A stretch of DNA of 64,000 bases from Pedobacter endophyticus (GTDB taxonomy: Bacteria; Bacteroidota; Bacteroidia; Sphingobacteriales; Sphingobacteriaceae), in assembly GCF_015679185.1 (NCBI RefSeq), contig NZ_CP064939.1, positions 1,922,001 through 1,986,000 on the forward strand, written 5' to 3'. The notes under the pieces were generated by a model, which was not told where the DNA came from, searched no databases, and saw only the letters and a list, made by a program, of their open reading frames with translations. Made by a program: the position numbers and the translations under genes. Position 1 is the first letter of the stretch. The number at the start of each line of letters is the position of its first letter. Below are positions 54,041-63,440 of this stretch, piece after piece.

Positions 54041-55231
54041 TTAATCAAATTTTCCATTCTCTACCACCAGGCTTGCCGCGGCCAATAGTTCTGCCTCATC
54101 TGTCAAACTTGAAAGTCGTATTTCGGTTTGCTCGGCAATACGGGGAATGCAGAATTCATTTATTGCTTGCTGTATGGGTGGCAAAAGCATTTTCCCAGCC
54201 TTTGCGCCTCTTCCGCTTAGCACAATGCGTTCGGGATTTAAGATGTGTATGAGTGTCGAAAGCCCTTTTCCGAGTTGGAAGGCAGATTTTGATAAGATAT
54301 TTACGGCTAGCGGATCCTGGGCCTTAACGGCAGCTAGAAAATGATCGCCCGGATGTGTATCCGTGTTTTTGAACAGTTCAGCCATGCTTGATTCAGCACC
54401 CTCAAAAACGGCCTTTTGCGCCCGTTCGGCCATTACCAATAGCGACGTATCTACCTCCAAACAACCCCTTTTTCCGCAAGAGCAGAGATTATTCGAATCT
54501 GATAGGGGAATATGGCTAAACTCGCCGGCATAGCCACTGCTGCCCCGGTAAAGTTGACCATTGATGATCATGCCCAACCCGGTTCCCCAGCCAATGTTCA
54601 CTACCATTACGTCTCTTAAATTGGCGGCCTCACCGAAATTCAGTTCTGCCAGGGCAATTAGGCTCGAATCATTATCAATGAACGTTGGAAGATTTATTTG
54701 TTTGCTCAGGTAGTCTCTGATTGTAGTGCCCTCGTCAACCATCAAGAAAGAAGAATTTATACCCTTTTTCGCATTCACAAATCCTGGCATTCCGATGCCG
54801 ACCCCAACAATATCTTTACGGTCGAGTTTTGAGGCATCAATGCAATCGTTTATGAAGTTACAAAGTAAACTCACATTATTTGGGTCTGCGACGATGTCAA
54901 AATCCAGGTGTTGAATGGGGAATACCACTTTTCGTGCGAGATCGTAAATGGTTAATCTGGTAATCAATTGATCCATGGCCACCGCGACAATAAATTTTTG
55001 ATGGCCCGGGTTCAGCAAATACATCAGGGCTCGCCTTCCGCCGGTTGATGGGGCCAACCCCTGCTCAATAATGTAGCCCTCACCTATCAGCGCATTTACC
55101 GCCGAAGTAACCAATGGGAGGCTCTTTTGTGTAAGTTTGCTCAGCTCCGTTAATGAAAGTGCGCTTTTGTAATAAAGCTGTTTTATGATGTTGGCTCTTA
55201 ACCGTTGACTTTTCTCGGCAATTATAGACAT
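54041..55231 (-). CDS. ROK-family transcriptional regulator
   Basis: A 396-residue ROK repressor/kinase-fold regulator. I chose ATG 55229-55231 (MSIIAEKSQRLRANIIKQLYYK); an upstream frame to 55285 would read through the operator motif. The N-terminal winged helix-turn-helix covers residues about 8-75 (LSLTELSKLTQKSLPLVTSAVNALIGEGYI). The ROK domain follows, with GVGIGMPGFVN, the sugar-site IDNDSSLIALAELNFG, NIGWGTGLGMIINGQLYRGSSGYAGEFSHIP, and the zinc motif CSCGKRGCLE at about 250. It should bind DNA until a sugar-type effector is bound. A copy of the motif found before SusC genes lies 27 bases upstream, consistent with autoregulation. Confidence 0.92.
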   Translation of the reverse strand: MSIIAEKSQRLRANIIKQLYYKSALSLTELSKLTQKSLPLVTSAVNALIGEGYIIEQGLAPSTGGRRALMYLLNPGHQKFIVAVAMDQLITRLTIYDLARKVVFPIQHLDFDIVADPNNVSLLCNFINDCIDASKLDRKDIVGVGIGMPGFVNAKKGINSSFLMVDEGTTIRDYLSKQINLPTFIDNDSSLIALAELNFGEAANLRDVMVVNIGWGTGLGMIINGQLYRGSSGYAGEFSHIPLSDSNNLCSCGKRGCLEVDTSLLVMAERAQKAVFEGAESSMAELFKNTDTHPGDHFLAAVKAQDPLAVNILSKSAFQLGKGLSTLIHILNPERIVLSGRGAKAGKMLLPPIQQAINEFCIPRIAEQTEIRLSSLTDEAELLAAASLVVENGKFD

Positions 55232-55257
55232 GTATTTACGACTGGGGATTTTTCTAT

Positions 55258-55313
55258 CAAACTTAATAAAAATTAGCGCAACCACAACAACTCTTTTTAA
55301 AAAAATTAAAAAG
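55258..55313 (-). promoter_or_regulatory. Bipartite ROK-type motif, copy C, before the ROK gene
   Basis: TATCAAACTTAATAAAAA (55255-55272) and the palindrome CTTTTTAA-N5-TTAAAAAG (55293-55313), spacing 35. The palindrome is the most symmetric of the four. It lies just upstream of the ROK start. Confidence 0.65.
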
Positions 55314-55330
55314 GAAGACCTAGCTGAGGC

Positions 55331-55362
55331 AAAAAAAACCGGCAGTCATTTCTGATCTGCCG
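55331..55362 (-). terminator. Terminator of the fasciclin/DUF5007-like SusC/D operon
   Basis: Stem CGGCAG/CTGCCG with inner TCA/TGA pairing, and an A-run at 55331-55338 that becomes a U-run on the minus transcript. It lies 21 bases after the last stop codon of the upstream operon. Confidence 0.75.
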
Positions 55363-55382
55363 ATTACCTCTTTCACCAAAGA

Positions 55383-56297
55383 TTAGTAGATTAATTTAAT
55401 TTCCATTAGCCAATTCCCTTCCTTGTAAATTGCCCATTCAAACCAAAAATTAAAATAAGCACCTTTAACACTACTGTTGTTAAACAAATCGGTAATAATT
55501 GGCCCCCCCTCAACATATGGGGCTGGAAAGCTTGAGAACTCGAGTTCCAAACGATCTAGAAATGGTGTATAGCTGACAGGATTTCCAGAGCCCAGCTCTC
55601 GAAAATCCTTAATGCTACCATCACCATACTGATATCCTAAATATGAATCTACATTTGTCGGCGTTCCATCAGGTTTATAGATCTTAACTGTTAGCTTATT
55701 TCCTTTTTCAGCAAGTCTGGTAAATTTCACCTTAAAGTCTTTTATTCCATCAACACCACTAAACTTATAATAATATGGAAGTGAATAACTGATATCTAAA
55801 GTTACAGCTGATTCAAACAAACGAGTTTCGGCCGAATTTTTCACTTCAATGTCGATCTTATATATTCCTTTAGGCAATCTTAATGAATCAGTCACCTGCG
55901 GATAAATAATTATTCGCCCATTTAATGAATCTATGTCAATTGCTGGCCGAATCGCTTTGTATCTTTTAGCATCTATCTCTTCGATGGTTTTTTCTTTTTT
56001 AGTATAGGCACTTGTCCATAAATAAGTCTCTACTTTATAATCCATAGCATTTTGAGCTATTGAGCCATCTTCATTTCTTATGGCCACGATTCTGAAAGTT
56101 AATGGTTTAGTACTTTCGTCGGTTATAGCTGCGCGCGTCTGAAATAGCGGCCCTCCAACTACTGCCTTTATTGCCTGGGTTGTAGGAAATTTAAAGTCTT
56201 TACTAAAATAGCCTTTGTTTTGTTCCTTTTTGCAAGCATAAAAAAAGAAAGCAGAAACCAATAGTAAAAAACATTGTATTTTTTTATTCGTTTTCAT
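55383..56297 (-). CDS. Lipoprotein, probably DUF5007-like, of a SusC/D operon
   Basis: A 304-residue lipoprotein with lipobox FFYAC (C22) after MKTNKKIQCFLLLVSAFF. Features seen are a beta-rich middle with GPLFQTRAAITDESTKPLTFRIVAI (about 49-73) and LPKGIYKIDIEVKNSAETRLFESAVTLDI (about 145-173), and the C-terminal GAYFNFWFEWAIYKEGNWLMEIKLIY. This composition and its place after a fasciclin lipoprotein fit the DUF5007 family that travels with SusC/D. I recognise the pattern but not a function. It is the last gene of the operon, 12 bases after the fasciclin gene, and likely a surface accessory binding protein. Confidence 0.6.
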   Translation of the reverse strand: MKTNKKIQCFLLLVSAFFFYACKKEQNKGYFSKDFKFPTTQAIKAVVGGPLFQTRAAITDESTKPLTFRIVAIRNEDGSIAQNAMDYKVETYLWTSAYTKKEKTIEEIDAKRYKAIRPAIDIDSLNGRIIIYPQVTDSLRLPKGIYKIDIEVKNSAETRLFESAVTLDISYSLPYYYKFSGVDGIKDFKVKFTRLAEKGNKLTVKIYKPDGTPTNVDSYLGYQYGDGSIKDFRELGSGNPVSYTPFLDRLELEFSSFPAPYVEGGPIITDLFNNSSVKGAYFNFWFEWAIYKEGNWLMEIKLIY

Positions 56298-56308
56298 ATT
56301 ATAATCTG

Positions 56309-56977
56309 TTAATATAAATAAAACTTCGTTTTTAAGCCGGTTGCAAAATTTGTCTCTTCGGCGACAACATGTAGCATAGCATTTTTTGTAATCAGATTGT
56401 GTGTTTGAAAAGCACTTAGGGAAACATAGTTCACCGAATCAACTTTGGGTATCTTTCTGTGCTCATAAACCATTGAATATGCAGAAGTTTGTATTGCAGT
56501 TCCGGGCTTAACACCTCCATCCTTGAAAGAAATGAATAAGGTGTCGTTATTAGCATCTTTATAAAGTGTTCTCACATTGCTAACCGCTTGTTCCAATGAG
56601 ATGTGAGAGTTGGGAATAATCAATCTCTTCAAGAGCATTGTCAGTGTGTCCTTTCCAATTTTATTTAAAGGTCTAATGAGCTTGTTTGCACTACTGAACA
56701 TGCTTTGAAACCTTGCAACTCCCGAGTTTGGCACAGCATAAAAAGTTATATTGTCTTGATTAACCAGGTTTTTTGTACCGGTCAAATCAATCACCTTTAA
56801 TAGTGAATCAAATTTTCCGGGAGTTCTGCTAGCCAAAAAATCATACGTGGTCATATTTTTTTCAGCCTCCGATTGTGCAGACAGCCCCCCGTCTTGATAG
56901 TAATCTTTTTTACAGGCAATAACAATTAGAGCTGTAAATAAAATCAGTCCGATTTTTATCTTTAATAAATTTTTCAT
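56309..56977 (-). CDS. Fasciclin-domain lipoprotein
   Basis: A 222-residue lipoprotein from the ATG at 56975-56977 (MKNLLKIKIGLILFTALIVIAC, lipobox IVIAC). A GTG at 56998 would add seven residues and cannot be excluded. A fasciclin (FAS1) fold is suggested by TTYDFLASRTPGKFDSLLKVIDLTGTKNLVN, NITFYAVPNSGVARFQ, the SLEQAVSNVRTLYKDANNDTLFI stretch and the terminal NAMLHVVAEE. FAS1 domains mediate adhesion or carbohydrate binding. It sits between SusD and the DUF5007-like gene. Confidence 0.75.
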   Translation of the reverse strand: MKNLLKIKIGLILFTALIVIACKKDYYQDGGLSAQSEAEKNMTTYDFLASRTPGKFDSLLKVIDLTGTKNLVNQDNITFYAVPNSGVARFQSMFSSANKLIRPLNKIGKDTLTMLLKRLIIPNSHISLEQAVSNVRTLYKDANNDTLFISFKDGGVKPGTAIQTSAYSMVYEHRKIPKVDSVNYVSLSAFQTHNLITKNAMLHVVAEETNFATGLKTKFYLY

Positions 56978-57000
56978 CTTAGTTGGTTTAGTATTCACCT

Positions 57001-58491
57001 CTATTTCCAGTAGTCATTTTGTGTAATGGTAAAATTGCTTTCAGCAATAATGCTTTGATTAATTGGTAAAAGCCAAGCGCCTCCAGAATACCAGTCTGAC
57101 TCTGTTATTAGTGAATATTTGTTCATCTTTCTGGTTCTTACCAGATCAAAAAAGAAATGTCCCTCACCAATAAGCTCTTTTTTGCGTTCTAACAATATCG
57201 TATCCTGTAAGTCGCCGCCTCCGGTATATGCCGCTGCAAATGCTCGTTTTCGCACCTCATTAAGCAAGGTTACTGCCTCAGCGGGTCGGTTTACAGTATT
57301 GCTGGCTAAAGCTTCGGCCCTTAGCAAAATGATATCGGCTAATCTGGTGATGATGATGTTTGATTCGTTAATTTTTTGCGATGTGGTATCGGCGTTTTGA
57401 GCAAGCGTTCTATATTTTCCGAAATAATATCTGTTCTTGGCACCGTTATACGTCTCTTTGCCTATTGTAACTGAGTTAGCGAAATAATCTTTGATGAACC
57501 AACTAAATCTCCTAGCATCTTTCGCCCCGGGCTTAAACATTGCGTCCATTTGCTCGGTAGTTGGTGATAGCAGGAATTTTTCCGTACCTCCGCCCCCATC
57601 TGACACATCTTTATACCATGGCCTGCCCAACGTACGGTTATAAACAAGATTTTTCTCTACCTCATTTTGCAGGTAGTCATAATTCAGCTCAAAAATCCCT
57701 TCGGGAGACTTACCCACAAAAATCTTAACCAAATTATTGTTGGTAGTATCTTTAACCAGTGAATAGTTACCAAACCTAATTACGCTATCACACAATTTTT
57801 CGCAAGCGGAATAATCTTGTTGCCACGCCATTAAATGTGCTTTAATGGCCCATGCCGCACCCTTGGTTGCTCGTACAGCTTTATCATCAGCTGAATAAAG
57901 CAGGCTTAAATTGGCAATTGCTTTGTCCAAATCGCTTTTTACTAACTTATATACCTCTGCCTGAGGAGAGCGGGCAATGGTTCCGATATTAACACTACTT
58001 AAATTAATTGGTACATCGCCCCAAAACCTAACCAGATAAAAATAGGTGAGTGCCCTGATAAAGCTGACCTCTCCAATATGTCTCCTTTTGGTGGCGTTGT
58101 CATAATTACTAATGGTAGGTATAACCTCCAATAACAGATTACACTGCGCAATTGTGCGGTAAAAATCTGACCAGTTTCCTCCACCGTTATTAATAAGTGC
58201 ATTGTAGTCGTTTTCCGGAATGCTAGTTTCAGGTCTGACGTTTGTCGTGAATGAAAGACTTGAAAAATTATAAGCTCTAACATCTCCAAAGAGAAAGATC
58301 TTGTTCGGCAAAGCTGTTCGTAAAAACGAATAAGCCGCTCCAATTCCGTTGTTAACATCTTGTGCCGTTTTAAAGGCATTCCGACCTGTTGGAGAATCAA
58401 TTACATCAGGTTCCAGAATTTTCTTACACGAAAACATTGCAATAGCCAAAACTATGACTAAAAGTATTTTATTTTTATAGTTATATAACAT
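57001..58491 (-). CDS. SusD/RagB-family lipoprotein
   Basis: A 496-residue surface lipoprotein, lipobox MFSC (C22) after MLYNYKNKILLVIVLAIA. SusD hallmarks are SPTGRNAFKTAQDVNNGIGAAYSFL near residue 35, RRHIGEVSFIRALTYFYLVRFWGDVPI (about 136-162), AAWAIKAHLMAWQQDYSACEKLCDSVI (about 211-237) and the C-terminal LLERKKELIGEGHFFFDLVRTRK. It is of the classic SusD type, unlike the two SusD-like_2 members at 35535 and 47761. Stop-to-start distance from SusC is 11 bases. Confidence 0.93.
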   Translation of the reverse strand: MLYNYKNKILLVIVLAIAMFSCKKILEPDVIDSPTGRNAFKTAQDVNNGIGAAYSFLRTALPNKIFLFGDVRAYNFSSLSFTTNVRPETSIPENDYNALINNGGGNWSDFYRTIAQCNLLLEVIPTISNYDNATKRRHIGEVSFIRALTYFYLVRFWGDVPINLSSVNIGTIARSPQAEVYKLVKSDLDKAIANLSLLYSADDKAVRATKGAAWAIKAHLMAWQQDYSACEKLCDSVIRFGNYSLVKDTTNNNLVKIFVGKSPEGIFELNYDYLQNEVEKNLVYNRTLGRPWYKDVSDGGGGTEKFLLSPTTEQMDAMFKPGAKDARRFSWFIKDYFANSVTIGKETYNGAKNRYYFGKYRTLAQNADTTSQKINESNIIITRLADIILLRAEALASNTVNRPAEAVTLLNEVRKRAFAAAYTGGGDLQDTILLERKKELIGEGHFFFDLVRTRKMNKYSLITESDWYSGGAWLLPINQSIIAESNFTITQNDYWK

Positions 58492-58502
58492 GTTCTTTCT
58501 GT

Positions 58503-61500
58503 CTAAAATTCAAAATTAAATCCAAAATTAAATTTCTTAGGAATCGGGTAGCCGTTACCCTGGTCGTACCCATAATTGTCTACATTCTCGGGGTCGACGC
58601 CAGAATATTTACTTAAAATGAATACGTTATTCATGCTAGCAAACAACCTCAGTCGTCTGATCTTAATCTTAGCTAAAAACTTTGGTGAGAAATCGTAACC
58701 CAGGCTTATCGAATTTAAACGAATGAAGCTTCCATCCTCCAGAAATAAATCGGTAGGAACATCGTAGTTACCGATAAAATCGTAACTAGATAAAGCGTAA
58801 TATCTCCAAGGATTTAAAGATGGATATTTAGCATTGGTGTGAGTTGGTGTCCAATAATCCAGATCAGATACATCCAATAAATTCGTTTGGCCATTAGGAT
58901 AGTTCACGTTTTTGCTTGCAGTCCAACTTACCGACTTTAATCGATCAACCAAAACTTGGTTATAAACCTTATTTCCTATTGAATAATTAAAAAATAGCTG
59001 CAGTTGGATCGAAGAATTGTTCTTTAACAAATACCTAAATGAATGCGAAAGGCTTCCATAAAACTTTGGACTTGGATCACCCATATAAATTTTATCATTA
59101 TTGCTTTTCACATCAATCCTTCCATTTCCATCAACATCTAATAATGCTATATCTCCACCGCGGTACGGATCTTGACTTGTAAAACCACTGGTATTCGGAA
59201 ATAGCGGCTTTCCTGTATATCTGTCAACCGGAACTGCTGCATCATTAGGATATACTCCTAGATAACGGAATAGGTAAAACCCATTTAACGGACGGCCTAC
59301 TTCTAAATAAGGCGCATTTCCCGTACCTCGGGCAACGCTTTTACCACCATCAGGTAATTTGGTAAGAATGTTTGTATTGGTACTTCCTATCAGAGTGATA
59401 GTATATTGCAACTTTTTTTGAGGTGCAGTTACGTAGCCGGTAATTGCGGCGTCGAAACCTCTGTTTAGCACTGCACCACCATTAATATAGTGTAAAGAGT
59501 AGCCAGATGTAGAGTTTAAAGGCTCACGGAATAAGAAATTATCTGTCGCTCGGTGATAATAGTCTAACGACGCTGTTAACCTACTTCCGAAGAATTCCAG
59601 ATCTGCACCAACACCATAGGTTGTAGCAGTTTGCCATGATAAATTCGGCAGCGGAATACCATTTGCAGCACCGTAATTTGGTGACAATGTAGGAATACCA
59701 TTGTAAGTTGAGCCAGCTCCACCTCCAGTAACATAAGCTCCCAATGCTAAGTAATTATCGTCGAATTGCGACCCAACTTTGCCATAGCTTGCTCTTATTT
59801 TACCGAAATTGAACCACTTGTCCGCTATTCCTTTAAGGAAATCTTCCTTTGTGAATACCCAACCGGCGGATACTGAAGGAAAATAACCCCATTGCTTGTT
59901 TTTTCCAAATTTGGACGACCCATCCCCTCTTAAAGAGGTTTGAAACAAATATTTTGTCTTGTAATCGTACGTTAATCTTGAATAATACGACAATAACCCG
60001 TAAGAAGTGTTGCCCGTAGTAAGCTCAAGGCCCGCTTGTGGATAGCCCTTAATTACTTGTTGAGCATCGTTCGGACCACCAGTACCCGTACCCGATATGT
60101 AATCGATCTTACTAACATTGATAGTATTTCCTACCAAAAAATCAAAGTTATGCCTTTCGTTGAAAGTGTGATGCAACCTTAAGAAGGTTTCACTTAACAA
60201 GTTTAACTTTTCTTGATCATAGTAATCTGAATAGGCCTTGCTATCTTCTCTTGTTGCAGATGGCTGAAAGTTTCTAGTACGATAAAAACGATAGTTGCCT
60301 GAAGCCCGTGTGGTGATGTTTAAAAACTTATAAAGGTCGTAGCTCCCTTCTAACGAAACGATACCATTTCTTGTCAGGTCAAGGTTGACACCATTGCTGT
60401 AGGAAGCCAAAAATTGGTCGTAAAAACCGCTGTTTGGTCCTGGCACAAACGAAGACGAAAAATTATTTCCGATAACTGCAGCGTTGTAATTGCTTCCTCT
60501 TCTTCTACTTGCATCAGTTTGATTTGCATTGACCCTAGCGGTAATGGTAAGTTTAGGCGTCGGTCTAAAATTACCAAAGTAGGTGAGGGAATAACGATTA
60601 AATCCTGACCCAACCACAGTACCATTTTCATCATAGTAATCGGCTCCGACTCTGTAATTCGAGGTTTCGGTGGCTCCACTAATTCCGATATTTATATTTT
60701 TTAGTGCAGCAGCATCATTAAAATATAAGCTTTGCCAATCGGTTGAGTTGTTATAAAAAGCATTTAAACTGTCTGATAGCTGGACTGGCATACCTGGGAC
60801 AACGACGGCTCCGGCAACATTCGAGACTTTGTATTGATTATATAAATCAATTTTGAAATCGCGTTCTGCTTTGCCGCCTAAAGTGGGCCGCAGATTTGGA
60901 AAATAAGATAGTCCATACTGAGAATTTATAGTAACAATGGGCTTACCGATCTTACCACGCTTCGTTGTGATTATGATTACGCCGTTGGCACCTCTAGAGC
61001 CATAAATTGCTGTGGAAGAAGCGTCTTTTAAAACATCGACCGATTCTACATCGAACGGGTTTAGCCCCGATAATACGCTGTTAATAGCTTGTCTGGGGTC
61101 GGATGGATTGAAAGGATCCTGATCAATCGGTATACCATCAATAACAAACAGTGGGGGGCTCACTACATTTGAATTTGCATCAGCCGAAAAAGCTGCTAAA
61201 CCCCTAACCTGAATATTTACTCTACCTCCAGGGCTACCTGTATTCTGCTGGACTAGTAAGCCTGGAGCAAGTCCTTGCAGCAAGCTTTCGATTGTCGCAG
61301 TTGGCCTGTTTTGTAATTGCTCCCCTTTAACCGTATAAAGCGATGCGGTAGCCTCACGGGCCTTTTGCGTACCATATCCTATTTGCCTAATTGTAACCTC
61401 TTCAAGTTCGTTGTACGAAGCATCAAGCGTTATATTTATTTTGGTTTGGTTACCGACGGTTACTTCTTTGTTTGCAAAGCCAATAGATTTGAAAACAAGA

Positions 61501-61709
61501 ATTGACTTGGATGATGAAGATATTGTGAATTCTCCATCGGCGTTGGTTGAAGTCCCATTTTTGGTATTCTTTTCTGTTACACTGACGCCAGGTATCGGTA
61601 ATCCCTGTTTATCTTTTACGGTGCCTGAAATGCTTTTTTGAGCGTAGGTTGGTAAGGATATTAGTAATGCCAACAAAACGCTTAAAAAAATTAAGTAGTT
61701 TTTTCTCAT
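58503..61709 (-). CDS. SusC/RagA TonB-dependent transporter
   Basis: A 1068-residue outer-membrane transporter with signal MRKNYLIFLSVLLALLISLPTYAQ. Carboxypeptidase-D-like domain KSISGTVKDKQGLPIPGVSV, no STN; then EEVTIRQIGYGTQK, the plug (IESLLQGLAPGLLVQ, GSPGGRVNIQVRGLAAF, PLFVIDGIPIDQ, LKDASSTAIYGSRGANGVIIITTKRG) and a barrel ending YPIPKKFNFGFNFEF. It heads a four-gene operon with SusD, fasciclin and DUF5007-like lipoproteins. The bipartite motif copy D lies 174 bases upstream of the start, so ROK control is likely. Confidence 0.94.
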   Translation of the reverse strand: MRKNYLIFLSVLLALLISLPTYAQKSISGTVKDKQGLPIPGVSVTEKNTKNGTSTNADGEFTISSSSKSILVFKSIGFANKEVTVGNQTKINITLDASYNELEEVTIRQIGYGTQKAREATASLYTVKGEQLQNRPTATIESLLQGLAPGLLVQQNTGSPGGRVNIQVRGLAAFSADANSNVVSPPLFVIDGIPIDQDPFNPSDPRQAINSVLSGLNPFDVESVDVLKDASSTAIYGSRGANGVIIITTKRGKIGKPIVTINSQYGLSYFPNLRPTLGGKAERDFKIDLYNQYKVSNVAGAVVVPGMPVQLSDSLNAFYNNSTDWQSLYFNDAAALKNINIGISGATETSNYRVGADYYDENGTVVGSGFNRYSLTYFGNFRPTPKLTITARVNANQTDASRRRGSNYNAAVIGNNFSSSFVPGPNSGFYDQFLASYSNGVNLDLTRNGIVSLEGSYDLYKFLNITTRASGNYRFYRTRNFQPSATREDSKAYSDYYDQEKLNLLSETFLRLHHTFNERHNFDFLVGNTINVSKIDYISGTGTGGPNDAQQVIKGYPQAGLELTTGNTSYGLLSYYSRLTYDYKTKYLFQTSLRGDGSSKFGKNKQWGYFPSVSAGWVFTKEDFLKGIADKWFNFGKIRASYGKVGSQFDDNYLALGAYVTGGGAGSTYNGIPTLSPNYGAANGIPLPNLSWQTATTYGVGADLEFFGSRLTASLDYYHRATDNFLFREPLNSTSGYSLHYINGGAVLNRGFDAAITGYVTAPQKKLQYTITLIGSTNTNILTKLPDGGKSVARGTGNAPYLEVGRPLNGFYLFRYLGVYPNDAAVPVDRYTGKPLFPNTSGFTSQDPYRGGDIALLDVDGNGRIDVKSNNDKIYMGDPSPKFYGSLSHSFRYLLKNNSSIQLQLFFNYSIGNKVYNQVLVDRLKSVSWTASKNVNYPNGQTNLLDVSDLDYWTPTHTNAKYPSLNPWRYYALSSYDFIGNYDVPTDLFLEDGSFIRLNSISLGYDFSPKFLAKIKIRRLRLFASMNNVFILSKYSGVDPENVDNYGYDQGNGYPIPKKFNFGFNFEF

Positions 61710-61850
61710 AATTTTATTTTAAGTTTTTATTGGGATGTATTTCGTATAGGGATTTTTTTTTTTGCGCTATGTAGTCATATTTTTAAAGATTAATGTCGAA
61801 TTTTTATCGACTGGTGGGATAAAAGAGAATTGATTAATTGATTATTAACT

Positions 61851-61903
61851 CAAACTTAATAAAAAAATCAAATTAAGCAAAACTTCTTAAAAAAATTAAA
61901 AAG
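61851..61903 (-). promoter_or_regulatory. Bipartite ROK-type motif, copy D, before SusC
   Basis: CAAACTTAATAAAA at 61851 and the palindrome CTTCTTAA-N5-TTAAAAAG at 61883-61903, spacing 32. One arm base differs from copy C. It lies 174 bases before the SusC start at 61709. Confidence 0.6.
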
Positions 61904-61914
61904 CTTATTGATGC

Positions 61915-61940
61915 AAAAAAAAGCTCACTTGAGGGTGAGC
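61915..61940 (-). terminator. Terminator of lepB
   Basis: Stem GCTCAC/GTGAGC (61923-61928 with 61935-61940), with an A-run at 61915-61922 that becomes a U-run on the minus transcript. It lies 22 bases after the lepB stop. Confidence 0.8.
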
Positions 61941-61962
61941 CATTTTAAAGTTATTGCATTGG

Positions 61963-63159
61963 TTAATGGATTCCCATAAACAGCCTGCTCCATCTAATTT
62001 TATGGAAAAAAGAGGCGGTACTGTCCCAGCTCATCCAAACAAATAATGCCTTGCCTACAATATGGTCTTCAGGTACGAAACCCCAGTAGCGTGAGTCGGC
62101 AGAATTGTGGCGATTATCGCCCATCATCCAGTAATAATCCATCTTAAAGGTATAGGTGGTTGCTGGCTTATCGTTAATGTACCAAACACCGTTTACCTGT
62201 TCAACCTTGTTTCCTTCGTATGTTCTAATTGCACGGTAGTAAAGTGGCATTGTCATACTATCAATCTTAACTGTCCAGCCTTTTGCGGGAACCTTAATTG
62301 GCCCAAAGTTATCCCTGTTCCAGTTTGAGCGACTTTTATCGTGCGGAAACACACCGCCTTGCTCGGGGCCAACCGAATCGGGATATAAGGCTACCGACTG
62401 CACGAAATCAAAAGATTTAAGCTTGTCTGCAATTTCTGAGGAAGCATTAATAACATAGGTGTTTTCTGCAATCGCCGGACTATTGCCCAAATCGAGCTTG
62501 AACTCATCTAAAAGCGAATAGTTAAAATCAGTAGTTTTGAAAGTAACGCGATAAGGCATTAAGCCTGTATTTTTCAGCGGTTCTTGCTTCCCATTAACAT
62601 TGGCAACGCCGTTGCTCATCGAAATCACATCACCAGGGATGGCAATGCATCTTTTAATAAAGTTTTCGCGTTTATCTACCGGCCTGTCAACAATTGTAAA
62701 AGTGCTTCTTACCTGCTCGCGTCCCATGTTGCGAACGAGGTTATAATAGCTGTCTTCCTGATTCTCTACGGCCACTGTATCGCCCTCCGGGAAGTTGAAT
62801 ACCACAACGTCATTTCGCTTAATCTCTGATAATCCTGGCAAACGGTGGTATTTCCATTGAACGCCGTCCCAGTACGCTTTTGTAGATGTGGTTAAAGGCA
62901 ATGTATGATGAGCGAAGGGAAATGCAACAGGCGTCATCGGAATACGTGCTCCATAATTTACCTTACTTACAAAAAGAAAATCGCCGATTAACAACGAGCG
63001 CTCCATTGAACCTGAGGGGATCGTGTAAGCCTCAATAAAAAACACGCGAATAATGGTGGCGGCTACAACAGCAAAAACAATTGCATCTACCCATTCTCGG
63101 GTTTTAGTTTTTTTCTTTTTTGGGGCATCTTTTCTTTTCTGCCAAAATTTATAGTTCAT
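61963..63159 (-). CDS. lepB: Signal peptidase I
   Basis: Signal peptidase I removes signal peptides from exported proteins at the inner membrane. The protein has 398 residues. A lysine-rich N-terminus (KRKDAPKKKKTK) precedes one membrane span at about 24-43. The catalytic serine is S51 in TIPSGSMERSLL, and the general base is K168 in FIKRCIAIPGD. The C-terminal box GDNRHNSADSRYWGFVPEDHIVGKA is present. A long insertion of about 100 residues lies between the catalytic lysine and the last box, longer than in E. coli LepB. dapB lies upstream on the same strand, a common Bacteroidota order. Confidence 0.95.
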   Translation of the reverse strand: MNYKFWQKRKDAPKKKKTKTREWVDAIVFAVVAATIIRVFFIEAYTIPSGSMERSLLIGDFLFVSKVNYGARIPMTPVAFPFAHHTLPLTTSTKAYWDGVQWKYHRLPGLSEIKRNDVVVFNFPEGDTVAVENQEDSYYNLVRNMGREQVRSTFTIVDRPVDKRENFIKRCIAIPGDVISMSNGVANVNGKQEPLKNTGLMPYRVTFKTTDFNYSLLDEFKLDLGNSPAIAENTYVINASSEIADKLKSFDFVQSVALYPDSVGPEQGGVFPHDKSRSNWNRDNFGPIKVPAKGWTVKIDSMTMPLYYRAIRTYEGNKVEQVNGVWYINDKPATTYTFKMDYYWMMGDNRHNSADSRYWGFVPEDHIVGKALFVWMSWDSTASFFHKIRWSRLFMGIH

Positions 63160-63368
63160 ATATATCTTTATATTTTTTCGCGGCCCGTTATCCGGCCCTA
63201 CCGACCCTCCGAAGGGAGCCGTTAGCGATACATTTTAGTTATTAGTTATCAAACTTTTAGCGCCATCACCTTTCAAACGCCGCTTTTCTGTGTTGTTCTA
63301 CCCTCTAAGGCATTTAGGTTCACTTAAGTGCGTTGTTTATTCTAATTGCCTACTGTCTTCTTTCTCTC

Positions 63369-63430
63369 ATCTCCAGACTCACAACTCCAAACTCCTGACT
63401 CCAAACTCCTGACTTCGGACCTCCGACTAT
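63369..63430. repeat. Short degenerate GACTCC repeat between lepB and dapB
   Basis: Consecutive near-copies of GACTCCAAACTCCT and GACTTCGGACCTCC, with the same flavour, on the opposite strand, as the AGTCCGGAGTC runs at 31441-31590. The rest of 63160-63440 holds no gene. Confidence 0.6.
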
Positions 63431-63440
63431 CGGACTTCTC

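Noticed and set aside
53869..54057. 62-codon minus-strand frame downstream of the ROK gene
   Set aside because: Overlaps the ROK 3' end, no domain, no conserved start context.
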